Source: Smittium culicis (taxonomy: Eukaryota; Kickxellomycota; Harpellomycetes; Harpellales; Legeriomycetaceae). From it: a DNA stretch of 45,375 bases. The stretch is from assembly GCA_001970855.1 (NCBI GenBank), contig LSSN01000955.1, forward strand, positions 1 to 45,375. Reading direction: 5' to 3'. Positions 11,601-24,845 of the stretch are shown here, in pieces; positions within the stretch are counted from its first letter, which is position 1, and each line of letters starts with the position of its first letter. The notes under the pieces were generated by a model, which saw only the letters and a program-made list of their open reading frames with translations, did not search any database and was not told the DNA's origin. A program made the position numbers and the translations under genes.

Positions 11601-13274
11601 TACTTTTCCTAGAATCAGATTTAGAGGTTTTTAAAGATTTTGGATCAGTGGAATATTTTTTGAGTTGGAGAGAGTGCTTTGGAAAAACAGGTTTGTAGCT
11701 AATATCGCTAATAGGAAGGTTCATATTATTACTAGAAAAAGAGGGTAAAGTGTTTGTACGATTTCTGATATTGGCGGCGGACGGATTATAATTAGAAGTA
11801 GAATAAGATATATTTTTAGATGGGTTATTATCATGGATAAGATCAGGAAATTTATCGAATGCAGCAAAGACTATTGGTTTTGGGTCATTAGAGGGGGTCA
11901 GCTTGACAGGGTGTTCATTTAGTTTATTTATATCAGCGAAATTTACACTATCAATATTTTTATTTGAAGCTGAGGGTTTAGAAGTTTCAGCATCTGAGTA
12001 AGGGTAAATAATTTCTAAATCTCTTGGAGTTGTATCTACAGGATTTTTCAGTTTGCTTGATAGACGATTTTGTTTATTAGATGTAGACTTTTCTTGCGGA
12101 ATATATCTATCTAAGGAGATAGAAATGAATTTTGAAACTAAGAAAACTTTTTTTTGAAGAGAAGAGAAGTCGATTTCGCTGAGTAAAAGAATGAAAAAGT
12201 TCTGGAGAGTTTCAGAGAAATTAGAAATTAGGCCAAAAATGTGTTTGAGAATTTGAAAGACGTATCTATCACTAGATACGTATTTGAGTAGGGGGTTTTC
12301 GAAAATGATTAGTAAAAAACGGATGTCACCTCTTCTTTTAAAAAGGGTTTGGGGATTAATTAAGGCTTTTAAAGAGGAAGAAATGAGGAGTCTAGGAATT
12401 TCAGGAGGGAGAGAAAGAGCTATAGTGTAGAATTCAGATAACTTAGCCCAATCAATTCCAGAGTCCTTACCGCGAGAGGCTTTATCAGGTATAAAGGATT
12501 CGTTTAGTATAGACGATGAAGAGAAAGTGGATATGATAATTTCTTTAATAGCGGATAAATCGTTTGTAGATTTATATTGAATAACTTGTTCTTTAAAATT
12601 GTCCAAATTCAAACCTCGTACTTTATGCAATAAATTAGAAAATAAGTATAGAAATTAGATATTGAGCAGGAAAAAAACAAATTACATATATATAGGCAGT
12701 ATAATAGGGACAAACCTTTACGACCATCAGATTCAGGGTTTGAAGAGGTATTACCCAAGCTCGAGATATTTGTAGTTTCGCATTTAGGGCATTTGAAGTA
12801 GGGTTGAGATTTTTTATAGGAAACTAGTCTATAAGTGAGAAGAATTTAAGTAAAAGAGGGAAAAGGCGAAATATACATAGAACCAGAAGTGGGAAAATAA
12901 ATATTTAAATGGAGGCTTACTTATTGCAGCAAATGCATTTTGAGGAAATCTAAAAGAAAACGAGATAAATGAATTATTAAGGAGGTAAATAGACGACAAG
13001 GAAAAATTTATAGTATGGAGGTGAAAAATGAGAGAAAAGAAATGGAGAGTGTAAGGGGATGTGAAATAGGTACGGTATGTGGGCTTTCTTGATTGATGAA
13101 GTCTAGATTTGTATAGACGTATTTGTCGTTTAGGAATTTTTCACTGTCTTCAAAAGTGGTGTCTTGTTCCCAAATATCAGCACGTTTTTTTTCGAAATCG
13201 CGAGTAGGCTTTCTAGACAATTTCTTTAATGGGTTCAGAAAACCAAGCTTTTTTGATTTTTTCTCGTGTTTCAT
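8641..13274 (-). CDS. hul4: HECT-type E3 ubiquitin ligase, Hul4-like, four exons
   Basis: Exons: 13274-13074, 12949-12921, 12828-12716 and 12620-8641. They splice in frame to 1440 residues. Exons 2-3 encode a zinc-ribbon-like CxxC...CxxC module (C72, C75, C90, C93, within 'KCICCNK' and 'FKCPKCETTN'), typical of the N-terminus of fungal Hul4 proteins. Residues about 200-850 are Ser/Asn/Lys-rich and look disordered. A conserved central region precedes the HECT domain (about 1069-1440), which contains 'FVGEDGVDAGGLTKEFF', 'YNGIVLDLKFP' and 'GGP' segments and the catalytic motif 'LPIARTCFNQL'; the thioester Cys is about residue 1408, codon at 8740-8742. HECT ligases accept ubiquitin from an E2 on this Cys and pass it to substrates. 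Yeast Hul4 acts in nuclear protein quality control. The upstream exons were chosen because each junction keeps phase and builds the Zn module. The ATG of exon 4's own frame (12630) is intronic in this model. Confidence 0.92.
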
Positions 13275-15116
13275 ATTAGTTGGAGGTAGTGTACAGTAGT
13301 GTGAAGGATGTGTAAAGAACTTTTTATTTAGTGGATGGATTTAAAAGTGGGGATGGGGAGTTGATAGAAATTATAAAAAAATGAAAAACTTAGCAGTAGA
13401 GCGGCTGAGGAGGAAAGTGCAATTAAAATATCATTTACGAAATACAGGGATGACTAAGTAATAGCTGTGTTGGTACTAATAATTACGCGAAAATGCGATT
13501 TTTCGGTCAAAAACAATGCAATTAATTATAGTCCCCAAAATTATTTATATATTCACTTATTCTATTTATTTCTATAGCGCAGATTTCTATCGCATTTATA
13601 GCCCCTCTTACTAATACGTTTCGTAATGAGGCTGTTTTTTCTTGCCCGTTTATTAGCTGTTCGAATCTATTATAATAATTAATAATTGTGATGTGCTAAT
13701 TTTACACTTACACTATTACTGTTTTTTGCATTTCCCATTCACTGTAATACACTGCTGCATTTCAGAGTACATTTTTTAACTGGATTCTCTTTATTTTTTT
13801 CATTTTCCATTCACTGAAATATACTTTCAGAAGCTAATAAAATTATTTTTCTTTAATAAATTATATTTCTGAAAAATAGATAATGATATCTTTGATATAC
13901 AGCTTAATTATATGTATATAATATTTAGTGACAATAATAGCACAGTCATTAAATATAATAGCTGAAATTTCTGCATTAAGAAACAGGTTAGTTTAATTAT
14001 TTTGTCTCAAAACAGGAAAATATACTTTTGATTCTTATTACAATTGGATTTCACTTTATAAACAAGTAAAAATAAAATGCTAATTTTTCAAGAATTCCAA
14101 TTCTACTAAACTATGCTAAACTATAAAATCTAACGAATTTTGGATTTCCATCCAGGTTTCTAACTATATTCTGTATATGATTATACTATGGTTATCTTTA
14201 TATAATCTCGTTACTTTTTTCAGCATAATCAGATATGTTAATATAATTATAAAACATCAATAATCCGCTCAAATCCGCCTGTTCAAAATATCTCTTATCC
14301 AATGGTGCGAATTGTACTTTGAAAGCTTAATTATATTCATTAGCCCAATCTTATATAGACATATGTTTCTAAATCTCCTCATTTTTAGTTGCATATTACT
14401 CTTTATCTTTACATATTGATTTCAACTAAAATTTTTGCTATCTCTGAAACCATTTATTATACTCTATATCTGATTTTGAAAATAAATTTTTCAACTATTT
14501 GATTCTACAAATGAATTTTTATTAAATCTTCACCATACTTGGTAGATATTTTCAACTAAAATTATTATTATTAAACAGTTAATTTATTTATCATTCATAA
14601 TTATTATATTTGTCGTTGCCATTAAAACTAATTGCTAGTGAAAAAAACTTAGCGCACCAGTAATTTTAATTGATTTTAGATTTTATCGAATTTAAGACTC
14701 GAAGATAAATTTATTAACGCGTGTAAAGAATAATTGTATAAGTTTGAAAAAAATGAGAATATCATAGTTGATTTTAACAGTTAAATGCATGACTTTCTCC
14801 TAGAGTTTATCTAACCCATTGTACAAAAGTACACTCAAAAAATTATTAGCGGTACAAATAAACAGGTTATTATGATAAAAAAGAAAGCCAAAATCAAAAA
14901 ATTCAACTAAAGACTGCTGAAATTACTCATAAGTATTTCGAGTTTTTATTTCCACATCAAATAATTCCAGAAATTCGCCATCAACTAACTCCGAGCCAGG
15001 GAAAAAACCTTATCAAAAACAAGATCATCATGGTTTGAAATCACACTTAATAGATTGGATTACAAATTTTCTCCCATTGATTACTTAGATATAAATCACT
15101 GACAGTTGATTAAATA
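13275..15116. other. Intergenic region upstream of the Hul4-like gene
   Basis: About 1.8 kb, strongly AT-rich, with no coding exon I can support. It contains the Hul4-side promoter of a divergent pair (Hul4-like on minus, Enp2 on plus) whose starts are almost 5 kb apart. I recognised no tRNA or snRNA. Confidence 0.4.
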
Positions 15117-15368
15117 TGGAAGATTATTTCGAGGATCATACTTTTCCTATTAAAAATTTTGTTCGCATCGTTTTGCTTGAGATATTCTACATAGATGCGG
15201 GGCTATTTTTCTTAGAATTTCTATTTGTTAAATGAATTAGGTAAAAGCATTGATTCTACCAGATAATTCATTCGATAATATTTTCATGAATGATTTAAAA
15301 ATAAAAGTTAAGGACACAAGAAGGAAATTTTTAATAGGAAAAGCTCCGTTCCTCTAAATAATCTCCCA
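15117..15368. mobile_element. TA-type MITE (family R3), copy 1
   Basis: 252 bp. The left terminus TGGAAGATTATTTCGAGGA and the reverse complement of the right terminus, TGGGAGATTATTTAGAGGAA, form imperfect terminal inverted repeats of about 29 bases. The left flank is TA; the right flank has changed to CT. TA target duplications are typical of Tc1/mariner-derived MITEs. No coding capacity. Confidence 0.6.
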
Positions 15369-15688
15369 CTTTTACTTATATATCGTTATAGAAATTATCA
15401 TAAATTGAAATACGTGATACAACCAATAGTTTTACCTAATAAAATTAAGCAAATAGAATTTTTAAGAAAAATAATTCCGCTTCTGATAAATATTTCCCAT
15501 ATAACACCTATACTTTTAAATTAATTTTATTGACCAATTAAACAATTCTACTTTTTTTCCCATATCAAATTAGAACTATTATATAATGAAGGTAATTTTT
15601 ATGAAATACGAATAGGAAAAAACTAATAAAATTCAGTTATTTCGCAATTACAATTATAAAAAAATCCTATTGGGTATTTTGAAATAAC

Positions 15689-15885
15689 TTTTCCCTTTCA
15701 CGAACGGTTGGCCTTTTTTGAACTACTTATATTATCCAACCAAACGACAGCATGATAAATAAAAATAAGATAGTAATAAATTACTGGCTGATAAATTATA
15801 AATATCCAATAACAAAAATAATAAATGGCTTATCCAATTACAATTTTTTAATAATCTTATGAGTGCTTGCCCCGGAAAGGGTTAT
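15689..15885. mobile_element. piggyBac-like TTAA MITE (family R1), copy 1
   Basis: 197 bp between degraded target sites TTTT and TTAT. The left end CCCTTTCACGAACGG and the right end GCCCCGGAAAGGG match the element at 32307-32505 in both termini and the interior; shared internal blocks include TTTTTTGAACTAC and ATTATCCAACCAAACG. It is non-coding, has inverted termini and is decayed at its target sites. Confidence 0.72.
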
Positions 15886-15932
15886 ATATTTCGTAAATAA
15901 GCTATTCAATTATTTTTTTTCAACGCAACTAA

Positions 15933-16130
15933 TTAACCAACCCATCATAGGCGGTAGACTGTTTTTAACCTACAAAATATAACCAACAGCGTCGAAATAA
16001 AAAACTTTAATTCCGTGGCAATTTTAATTGTTGGTTTATTGTTTAATAGCTGCAAATAATGTGCTTGCTTATAAATTATAAACGAATGAATAAGTTGATT
16101 TTTTCAAAGTGTTGGATGAGAAAGGGTTAA
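15933..16130. mobile_element. piggyBac-like TTAA MITE (family R1), copy 2
   Basis: 198 bp bounded by TTAA at 15933-15936 and TTAA at 16127-16130, and only 47 bases from copy 1. The interior block GGCGGTAGACTGTTTTTAAC followed by CCAACAGCG matches the reverse complement of the copy at 35167-35363. The right end is GAGAAAGGG-TTAA. Confidence 0.72.
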
Positions 16131-16172
16131 ATATTAATTATAATACCAATAGAAAGCTTTTTTTTACATATA

Positions 16173-16421
16173 CGAAAGATTTTTTATGAAGGAGCCATTT
16201 TATAGAGTAAAGTTTATAGTGCATAAAACTTCATGTTGAGTTGGTATTCAATTTTAAATATCTAAGGATTATTACTAGCAAATAATACTTTAAATATGAA
16301 ATAAATAAATTTAAAAATAGAAATGCCTTTTCAACTTTTCCAATTATATTTACAATTTATGAGTAATCAGGCAAATAAGATATAATAACAAAAAAATGCT
16401 CTCATCGCTCAAAATCTCCCA
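16173..16421. mobile_element. TA-type MITE (family R2), copy 1
   Basis: 249 bp. The left end contains TTTTTATGAAGGAGCCATTT and the right end CAAAATCTCCCA, both matching the elements at 28672-28918 and 31908-32155. The left flank is TA. It lies only 42 bases from an R1 element, making a cluster of four short elements in 1.3 kb. Confidence 0.65.
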
Positions 16422-18239
16422 GCTATTTAAATGTATATATTTTTAATCAATTATTAGATGCATTTTTATATCATAAAAATAATAAGTATGTTTGAATTTC
16501 AAATTAGGGCTATTTTATTGAATTATATTTAAAATTAAATAACTATTGTCTATTAAAAAATCTTTTTAAAAGCATTTAAAAGAACATCTGTGCAGTTTAT
16601 ATGAAATTTTTTTAATTTTAATGTATATTTGATAATATAATCTAATAAAAATACATAAAAGCTGAGTTTTTTTATTTAAATATAATAGAATTTCTTTAGA
16701 AATAGTTTATACTAGATAAAAATGTATATCTTGAGAATTTCTATAATTTAGATTAAGTATTTTTTAATTTAATTTTTTATATTATTCAAATCCTGAAATT
16801 TGCGTTATATTTATTTATTGTAAGATAATCCCAAGCTTTTGTATTTTATGTTATTTTTATTTATTATCATATATTCTCAATAATATTCATAGTACTAAAA
16901 ATCCTAAAACGAAAACCCTCTTTACCTATATAACGTTGATTTCTATTGCTTCGATTTACATTTTAAATCATAAAAAAACGTTAGTTATTTGAAACATAGT
17001 AAATAGCGTTTAATTTATCTAAATATTAATCTTTAAAATGAAATCTTTAATTAATGATAACCAGTTTTGTGAAGAGAAATTTCGATTGAAATAACATAGA
17101 TAGTGAAGTTCAATCTCAATAGAAAAAAATTTAAAATACTTCTCTGATATTTCCCTTTCCTACGAATGGCTCCTCGTTTGATAAAATAATTTTTGGCTAC
17201 AGTTTTTCATAAATTTCATGTTTATAATAAAATAAAATAAGAAATTTTTTGTTTAATAGCCTGCAGTGATATTCAGAATTTTTTTTTTGTATTTATTCTC
17301 TTTATAGAGGCTTTTAATAAAATTAAATTTGTTATAAAATTCTGTTGTAGATATAAATCAAGGTACACTAAACTATAAAATCTAGCTATTTATTAAGAAG
17401 TTTTAGATGAAAGATTCTCCAACAAAATTTCATATTTAAGAAGATTCTCGATGAATTAATTTGACATTACAAAGTATAAATTTCGACTGATTTTAATGAC
17501 TCTTCACAATGCTCTCTTCTCTTTATCTCAGTCCATACTCTTATACTTACACTCATATTTTAATTTTTATTTTATTTTTATTTTTAATTTTATTTTTATT
17601 TTTAATTTTATTTTTAATTTTATTTTTAATTTTATTTTTAATTTTATTTTTAATTTTATTTTCTAAAAAACTTGGTTTAAATAATAACTAAAAAAAATTG
17701 TTTAAATTTCGATTTCTTTAAAGTCCAATGTACACTCAAATTACTTTATAAATATTTATAACTGATGATCCATAATTTTCCCGAGATTAGTCTGGGGCAT
17801 AAATTTTTATATAATTTGAAAATATATTTAAATTTTGGATGGTTTTATCAAAATTTTTATTTCCTTGTTTTAAATTAAACACTGTATAGCTTTAATTTAT
17901 AAATTAATTATTCTTATAAGGATTCTTTTTGTATAAAAAGCAGAACTATTTTAAGCCTAAATAAAGCGTGATATTGTTGGCTAATTTAATACGCATTACC
18001 AAACGAGATAATAACTTCTAGATTGAACCAATAAGCAAATGCGCAAAAAAAATTTTATTAAAAGAAAAAATAAATTTTTTAGCCAATAAAAAAAATTTTA
18101 TTAAACATTTTCTAAAAAAGTTGATCTAAAATTCATTTCAAATAATTTTAAGCTTTAAATTTTAAAGGCTATCTCATTTATTTTAAACTCTCATATATAA
18201 CTTATATCTCATCTTAATATACATTTCAAGAAATTGAAA
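16422..18239. other. Intergenic region upstream of Enp2
   Basis: About 1.8 kb of AT-rich DNA with no supported gene. It contains a 12-bp tandem repeat (listed separately). The last few hundred bases should carry the Enp2 promoter; I see no obvious TATA element or binding-site array. Confidence 0.4.
17555..17662. repeat. 12-bp minisatellite (TTTTTAATTTTA)n
   Basis: Roughly eight to nine tandem units of TTTTTAATTTTA or near variants. The open frame that crosses it (repeated Leu-Ile-Phe) is a by-product of the repeat. Confidence 0.85.
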
Positions 18240-20205
18240 ATGGTGTTAAAGGTATCAAATCCCAACAATGTAAAGATATATACTGTCTCAGGGTCGAATC
18301 TTACCCGCAAAATACCGGAATGGCTAGCTCGATCAAAAAAACAGCTACTTAAAAAAGATAGAGGTAAAATTATTTTCGACTTTATTTTTATCTAAATTTT
18401 TTTTTTATATTTCTTCTACAATTTAACTAAGAGTTATATTGTAAATCATCTTTATATTGATTAGAATGGCAGACTCGAATTGAGCTTATACAAGATTTCG
18501 AATTTCCTGAAGCTGCTAACAGAATTAAAATAACTCCCGATGGTCAATTTTGTATGGCTACAGGAGTCTATAAGCCTCAGATGCGAGTTTTTGAATTTAG
18601 TCAGATGTCAAAAAAATTTGAAAGACATACTGACTCTGAAAATATTGATTTCCTGGTAAATAAACTTACTATTTATTAATTCTTTATAATACTGACTTTA
18701 TTATTTTATTTTAGATTTTATCTGAAGATTGGACAAAATCAGTTCATTTACAAAATGATAGATCAATCGAATTCCACGATAGCGGTAGTCTACACTACAA
18801 AACCAGAATACCCAAGGTTACTATTTTATAATTCGTTTTTATTTTCAATCTCTAGCTGTCACCTCTTAATTCATGCCATTATTCGAATATTAATTTATGT
18901 ATATATTAATTAATTAATTAATATTAATTTGAATTAATTTTGCAGTTTGGTAGAGATTTAGCATATCATAAGCAAAGCTGTGATTTATTACTTGCAAGCG
19001 CTGGTAATGAGGTATATAGACTGAATTTAGATCAAGGCCGATTTCTTAAACCCTATGAAGTTGACAGCACTGGAGTAAATTCTTGTGCTATAAATCCTGC
19101 TCACCAACTCTTTGCTTTTGGTACAGAATCTGGAACAGTAGAATTTTGGGATCCGCGTTCAAAGGCAAAAATCGGCACACTACAGCAATACATTGACCAA
19201 AGCAACCCCAATTCTTCTGAGTACGAAGTTTCTGCTTTATCTTACAGAAATGATGGACTAAATATTGCAGTTGGTACAAGTACAGGTCTAACAATGGTTT
19301 ATGATTTGCGCTTATCCCATCCATCATTAGTCAAAGACCAACAATATGGATTACCTATTAAAAAACTTTCTTGGATTGAGCCAAGCCTAGTAAATGCTAC
19401 AGGAGACGATGTAGAAAGCGATTATGCCAGAATATTGAGCGCTGACTCAAAAAGCGCCAAGATCTGGAACTCCAACTCGGGAAAACTTCATTGCACTATT
19501 GAACCTACTGCAGACATTAATGATATCACCATTTGTCAAGACACTGGGCTGATATTTGCTGCTTGCGAGTCTACTGAAATCAACGGCTACTTTATTCCAA
19601 GTCTTGGCCCTGCACCTAAGTGGGCAGGCTTTTTAGAAAATTTGACCGAAGAGCTGGAAGAATCGGCTTCAGTGACTGTTTATGAAGACTATAAATTCAT
19701 CACACCTGACGAACTTGAATCTCTTAGTCTCGGTCACTTGGTTGGTACCAGTTTGTTGAAACCGTATATGCATGGATTCTTCATCGATCTCAAGCTATAT
19801 AATAAAGCTAAAGCTGTTGCAAATCCATTCGCTTATGAGGAATATAAATCTAACCTTATCCGTAACAAGATCCTTAAACAACGCGAAAGTCGAATTAGAA
19901 CAATGCCAAATAACCAAGCACTGCCTAAAGTTAATCGCAAACTTGCTATGCGACTTCTTGAAAAGGATGACGTTGATTCCGCCTCAAAGAAAAATAAAAA
20001 CTCCAAAGACAAAGTTTCTGCCAACGAATCAAATGTTGGATCAAGACTTCTTGCTAATGATCGCTTCAAAGGTCTCTTTGATAACCCCGAATTTGAGGTT
20101 GACGAAAATTCGACTGAATACAAGCTTCTTCACCCAACTGAATCTAAAAAATCTAAAGACCATCGTCAAAGCAGATATTCCGACGATTCTAGTGATGAAA
20201 ATTAG
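18240..20205 (+). CDS. enp2: Enp2/NOL10, WD-repeat ribosome-biogenesis factor, four exons
   Basis: Exons 18240-18363, 18465-18655, 18715-18816 and 18946-20205 join in frame into 558 residues. It starts MVLKVSNPNNVKIYTVSG and continues with the Enp2 signature 'RIELIQDFEFPEAANRIKIT', WD-like blades ('GQFCMATGVYKPQMRVFEF', 'LLASAGNEVYRLNL', 'AFGTESGTVEFWDPRSK'), the NOL10-specific stretch around 'GPAPKWAGFLENLTEELEE', and 'LVGTSLLKPYMHGFFIDLKLYNKAK'. A short NUC153-like motif at about 508-535 reads 'NDRFKGLFDNPEFEVDENS'. Enp2 is a nucleolar component of the early small-subunit pre-ribosome (90S processome), associated with Bfr2 and U3-dependent steps. At 558 residues it is shorter than yeast Enp2 (about 700) because the Lys-rich C-terminal tail is reduced. 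The intron donors GTAAAA, GTAAAT and GTTACT are acceptable, the last one weak. Confidence 0.93.
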
Positions 20206-23200
20206 TATTCCTACTGCTATTATTATATTTTAGACATATTTTTTTAAATTTTAAGAATCAGATCCTTTAAGTTTTTAATACCTAAGCAGCTTCAGTATGG
20301 ATATACGTTTTATTCTTTAACAAATATTTTCTTAAATGATTATTGAATTTTAGTTGCATCGATTTAAAATATTCGCTATTTTAATTTTTTTTATAGTTAT
20401 ACACAGTAATATTAATTTATAGTTTCTATACTTGCCATGTATGATTTGAAATAAAATTTTATAAAAAGAAAATTTTTTCCATTCAGGTTTAACCTATAAA
20501 ACTATCAACAAAATAATTAACAAAATTTATAGTTACAATCTATATATTGTATGTTATATGACTATTTAATGCCCTTTAAAATATTTTTACTTTAATAAAT
20601 CAGTACTTAAATAAGAAATATTTTAGTTTGGTAATATATTTATGGAATTGTATTAACTCTTCGATTTTATCTAATGGCGCTAATGATAGTTTATCTTAGA
20701 TGAAGCTACACGCTAATTATAATTAAATTACTATTAAAGGTTCAAGTTTATATTGTACAATAATGTAGATGTGGCATTTTATTGATTAATAAAATAGATT
20801 AATTACCAGCTTGTAATAATAATACTGAAATCAGACTATATAAAACTCCATCTAATTTGTCAAGTAATAACATTGCATGATGCAATGGATACCGACTTGT
20901 CTCTTTCCTTTTATACCCTAATTTATTTTAGAATTTGAAAACTGCTAACTTGATTATTTTAATCATGGATTAAATTTAATTTTCTTTTATCTAGACAATT
21001 TTTTAATCGCTTATATCACCTCTAAAATATGATAAGGATATTTATGTTTCATAATTTAGTAATTATTAATTATTTATTATAAAAAAAAAGCTTTTTCTTG
21101 TTTTTACTTGAAGTTTCGAATTGATTAATAAATATGATGCACATAATACGAATATGCCTATTTTTTTATAATAAATTTTATTTTACTGTGAGATTTAGCT
21201 TCACTTTGGAGGCGATTTTATAATTCTTTGGCTAAATCTAAACTTTTATAGCCGGTATAAGAAATAGAACTTTATTATGAACTTTAAATAGTTTTAGCTA
21301 ACCTATAAGATTAATTTTGACGAGGTGACCTTATTTCTTTTTTTTTTAATTTTTTTTAAAGTATTTTACTATAAATTTTTCAAAAACTATTAGATAAAAT
21401 ATAGAATAAAATATAATAAGATTTTTCTTAATTTCAAAGGAAATAATCATCCAGATATATTAAATAAATAAATATTCATTGCTTTTGATAGCATAAATTG
21501 GTATAAAGTTTTTTACATATGAAAAAATTCAAATTTATATAGAATTTCAGGTCTAAAAAAGCAATAAATAATTAATCAAATTAAGTTTTTTTCTATAAAA
21601 AAAATATCATTTTATTCATTTAAAATTATAGTAATTGGGTGATGGAAATTTATATTGTAAAGATTTCAAAATATTTATATTGATTAAACTTTTCTCTGAA
21701 CAATAACCCAGTATATGAATATTCAATGCTAAAATGCTCTAAGATTAGCAATAAATATCAGGTTATCAATACAAACATATATTTGCATAATTATCGTTAT
21801 TCATTTTAATATATATCTCTTTTTTAATATGAAGAGGAATCAAACTGTCTAATAATATGAACAATCGTTTATTTTATTTAAATTTGATAATTCAACCGTT
21901 TTTACTTAATTTCCTTTTTTTTACTCATTCAAATCGCTATTTATATTTTCCTTAATATCTGCCTTCAATATTTGAAAAAGGAAATCTTTATACATCATTT
22001 TAAAATTTATTTATTTTTTTAATCAATATTCAAATTCCATAGCTAATTTTTACTTTTCATCAATTTTAGCTAATAATTTATCGCAATTTTAGATATTTTT
22101 AAATTATTTAAATTATTTAAATTATATAAATTCTAAACTTCTACCCAGTAGAATATATTATTAATGAGAAATGAATTTTACTTTCGTTATTAAAAAATAA
22201 TTTTAATTTACACTCATAAAATTACAAAAGTATTAACAACATATGTTAGAAATGTTAAATCGTAATTTTATAGCTTTTTTGACTTAAATTTACAAGCACT
22301 CGGGTTATTATATAATGTTTTATATTGCGTTAAATAAATTTAAAAAGTTAAGGTAAGATTTGCTGGAAACAAAAATTTTTTGCTTTGAACATGAGTATTA
22401 AGTTCAATATTTTTTATTTCAAAAAAAATTAAGGCTATAATATAAATTTTTATTTTAGCTGGTTATATCTTTTTTAGATTCATTTCAGGTGAAATTTAAA
22501 TAAATAATTATAAAACAGAAAATATAAAATTCAAAGATTAAAGCTCTTAATTTACCAAATTTTGAAATTTGGATATATTGCTTAGATAATATTATTTGGC
22601 TATGAAATCAAATTTCTTGCGTGATTTGTTATCAAATTTGAATTTATCATTACAGATACATTTTTAAAATTAACAAAATATCTGATAAATCATCTCTCAT
22701 TAATTATCAAACTTTCGATTTTTAATAATATGATGATATCTATCTATAATATCTTTATGAAATTTCTAGACTAATAATTAATGCCATTAAATATTCATTT
22801 ATTTGTTAAAAAATTTTTTTATAAGACGCACATTATTTTTTAGTAAAATCAAAGTAAATTTACATTGAATTATATTTATTTTCTTTATATTGACTTTTAG
22901 TAAATTTTTTTCCTCTTTTTTTTTTTTGGAGTACTCTAATTTATTTTTCTTAGCAAATTCCAAAATTCATATTTAATAATGTTATTTATATAGAAAATTT
23001 ATGTTAATAATCGTTAAACCTAGTACAAGATAATTTCTAATACTATTTATTATATTAAAGCAACATTTTATATGCAAAATATTCGAGAAAGCTGAATTAA
23101 ATTTATTAATTATTTTCAAAAAATTGCAATTTTATAAAATTTGATGCTACAGAGAAATTTATACGAGTGAAATTTTCTTGCTACTAAATATGTTTTGATA

Positions 23201-24600
23201 ATTATATATTTCAAGAATTCAAACTCTCCGCCTAGTATTATATAATTATTTATTTAATTTTTTTTGTTTGGATAAAATTGATTCTATACATAAATTCTAA
23301 TAAAATAAGAATAAGAATTTTTCAAAGATATTATTTTATGTTTTAACTCATTAAAATATTGTTTATTATATTGATAGATTTGAAACAATTAGTGTTAAAA
23401 AAATCAGAGAAACTTTTAAATAATTTTAAAATGTTTATATAGCGTAAAGAAATGACTATACAAGATATTTATAGCACAATTATAATAAAATAATAAAATA
23501 ATAAAATAATAAAATAATAAAATAATAAAATAATAAAATAATAAAATAATATATTAGTGATCTAAACAAATGTTATCATGTGGATTAGGGAAGACTATCT
23601 TTGTGTTATAAAATACGCAAGTTAGATATTTCTATACTTTTCTGTTGCACTTAGGATAATTTTTGAAAGCTCTAATTATAATTAATCACTAATTTTTTGG
23701 TTTTTATCGCATTTATTTGAAAAATAATCAAGAAAATGTCTTTTTTTTATTATATAATCTACTTTAATAATATTTTTTAAATCTGTTATATATGATATAT
23801 TAATATTTATAACATCAAATTTTTTTTACAATTATTACCTGGATTTTGTGATGAGAAATTATTTAAACATACTTTCCTCTATTAATATTACTTCTTTATA
23901 AATAGCAGTAAAGGATGTAAAATTTAATCAGTAATACTAGATAATAAAGCGTTTAAATTAGCAAAATATACTAAATAAAGAGAAATATATACATTATTCC
24001 AAAAAAAATGTTAATATTAATACGGCTTATGGAAATATTCGATATAAAAAATATCATTGATCAAAAAATAACAATCATTCACTCATTTCTTTAGATAAAA
24101 ATATATCATCTTAAGCCTTCAAAATTTTCCAAGTGTGACATGAATTAATTTTCCTTACAGAAAATTAGTCGAGCATCAATTTTCAATCTAATACAATAAA
24201 CAAAAATAAATTTTTACTTCGACCTTACACTATCCATACCTCTTCACTGAGTTAAATTTTAAATTATAGATTAATATCTTGTAATCAAATAATTCTTTAT
24301 TATTTTAGCTGACTGGCACAAGCGACTGTATAATAAAATGAAATTATATATCGATGTATAAGCAAAATATATCTCTAAGTTTAATATAAAAAAAGAAAGC
24401 TGGAAATTAAATATAAAAAACCATTTAATTAATGTCGCTGAAAGGGATACAGAATAATTAATTTCATATCTTAATATATAAATCTTATCAAAAATTTACC
24501 ACTTTTTTTTTTATTAACAATAGACCATTATAAGTATATAATCTTATAAAAGATAAATAAAGTTATAAATAAAGTATAAAAGAGAGAAAAAAGAGGACAG
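20206..24600. other. Long AT-rich gene-poor region downstream of Enp2
   Basis: About 4.4 kb. The first part holds the Enp2 3' end. I found no exon with coding-like composition, no tRNA-like cloverleaf and no recognisable transposon domain. Only homopolymer and AT microsatellite sequence stands out (23481-23551). Confidence 0.45.
23481..23551. repeat. 8-bp microsatellite (AATAAAAT)n
   Basis: About nine uninterrupted units of the 8-mer TAATAAAA (any rotation), a perfect simple repeat in otherwise non-repetitive AT-rich DNA. Confidence 0.9.
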
Positions 24601-24638
24601 GATTAGAGATATCAGCTATCGCTGAACACTAACTTTAC

Positions 24639-24845
24639 TCAAGGTTCTATTGAGAACCATTTGGTTCTTATAGCTAGCCAGGATTCTCTTTTCTTGGTAT
24701 TTTTGATGTTTATAATAATTTTATCTTGTAGATTGTATTTCCATCGATTGAATAAACCTTCTCCAGATGTATTTGTTTCTGATAGGACTGTTTCGACCCT
24801 CAAATTTACCACTTTTAAATTTAAAAAAGAGAAAAAAAATTTCAA
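24639..24845 (-). other. Ambiguous short open segment
   Basis: A less AT-biased block at about 24600-24830 is open on both strands. The minus frame contains 'RVETVLSETNTSGEGLFNRW' and ends 'LAIRTKWFSIEP'. The plus frame, preceded by a hydrophobic run and a TTTTATCTTGTAG acceptor-like site, contains 'HRLNKPSPDVFVSDRTVSTL'. Either could be an exon or a transposon relic. I cannot decide and recognise neither. Confidence 0.22.

Noticed and set aside
17509..17691. 60-codon open frame with repeated Leu-Ile-Phe
   Set aside because: It is the translation of a 12-bp AT minisatellite, with no start context or conserved composition.
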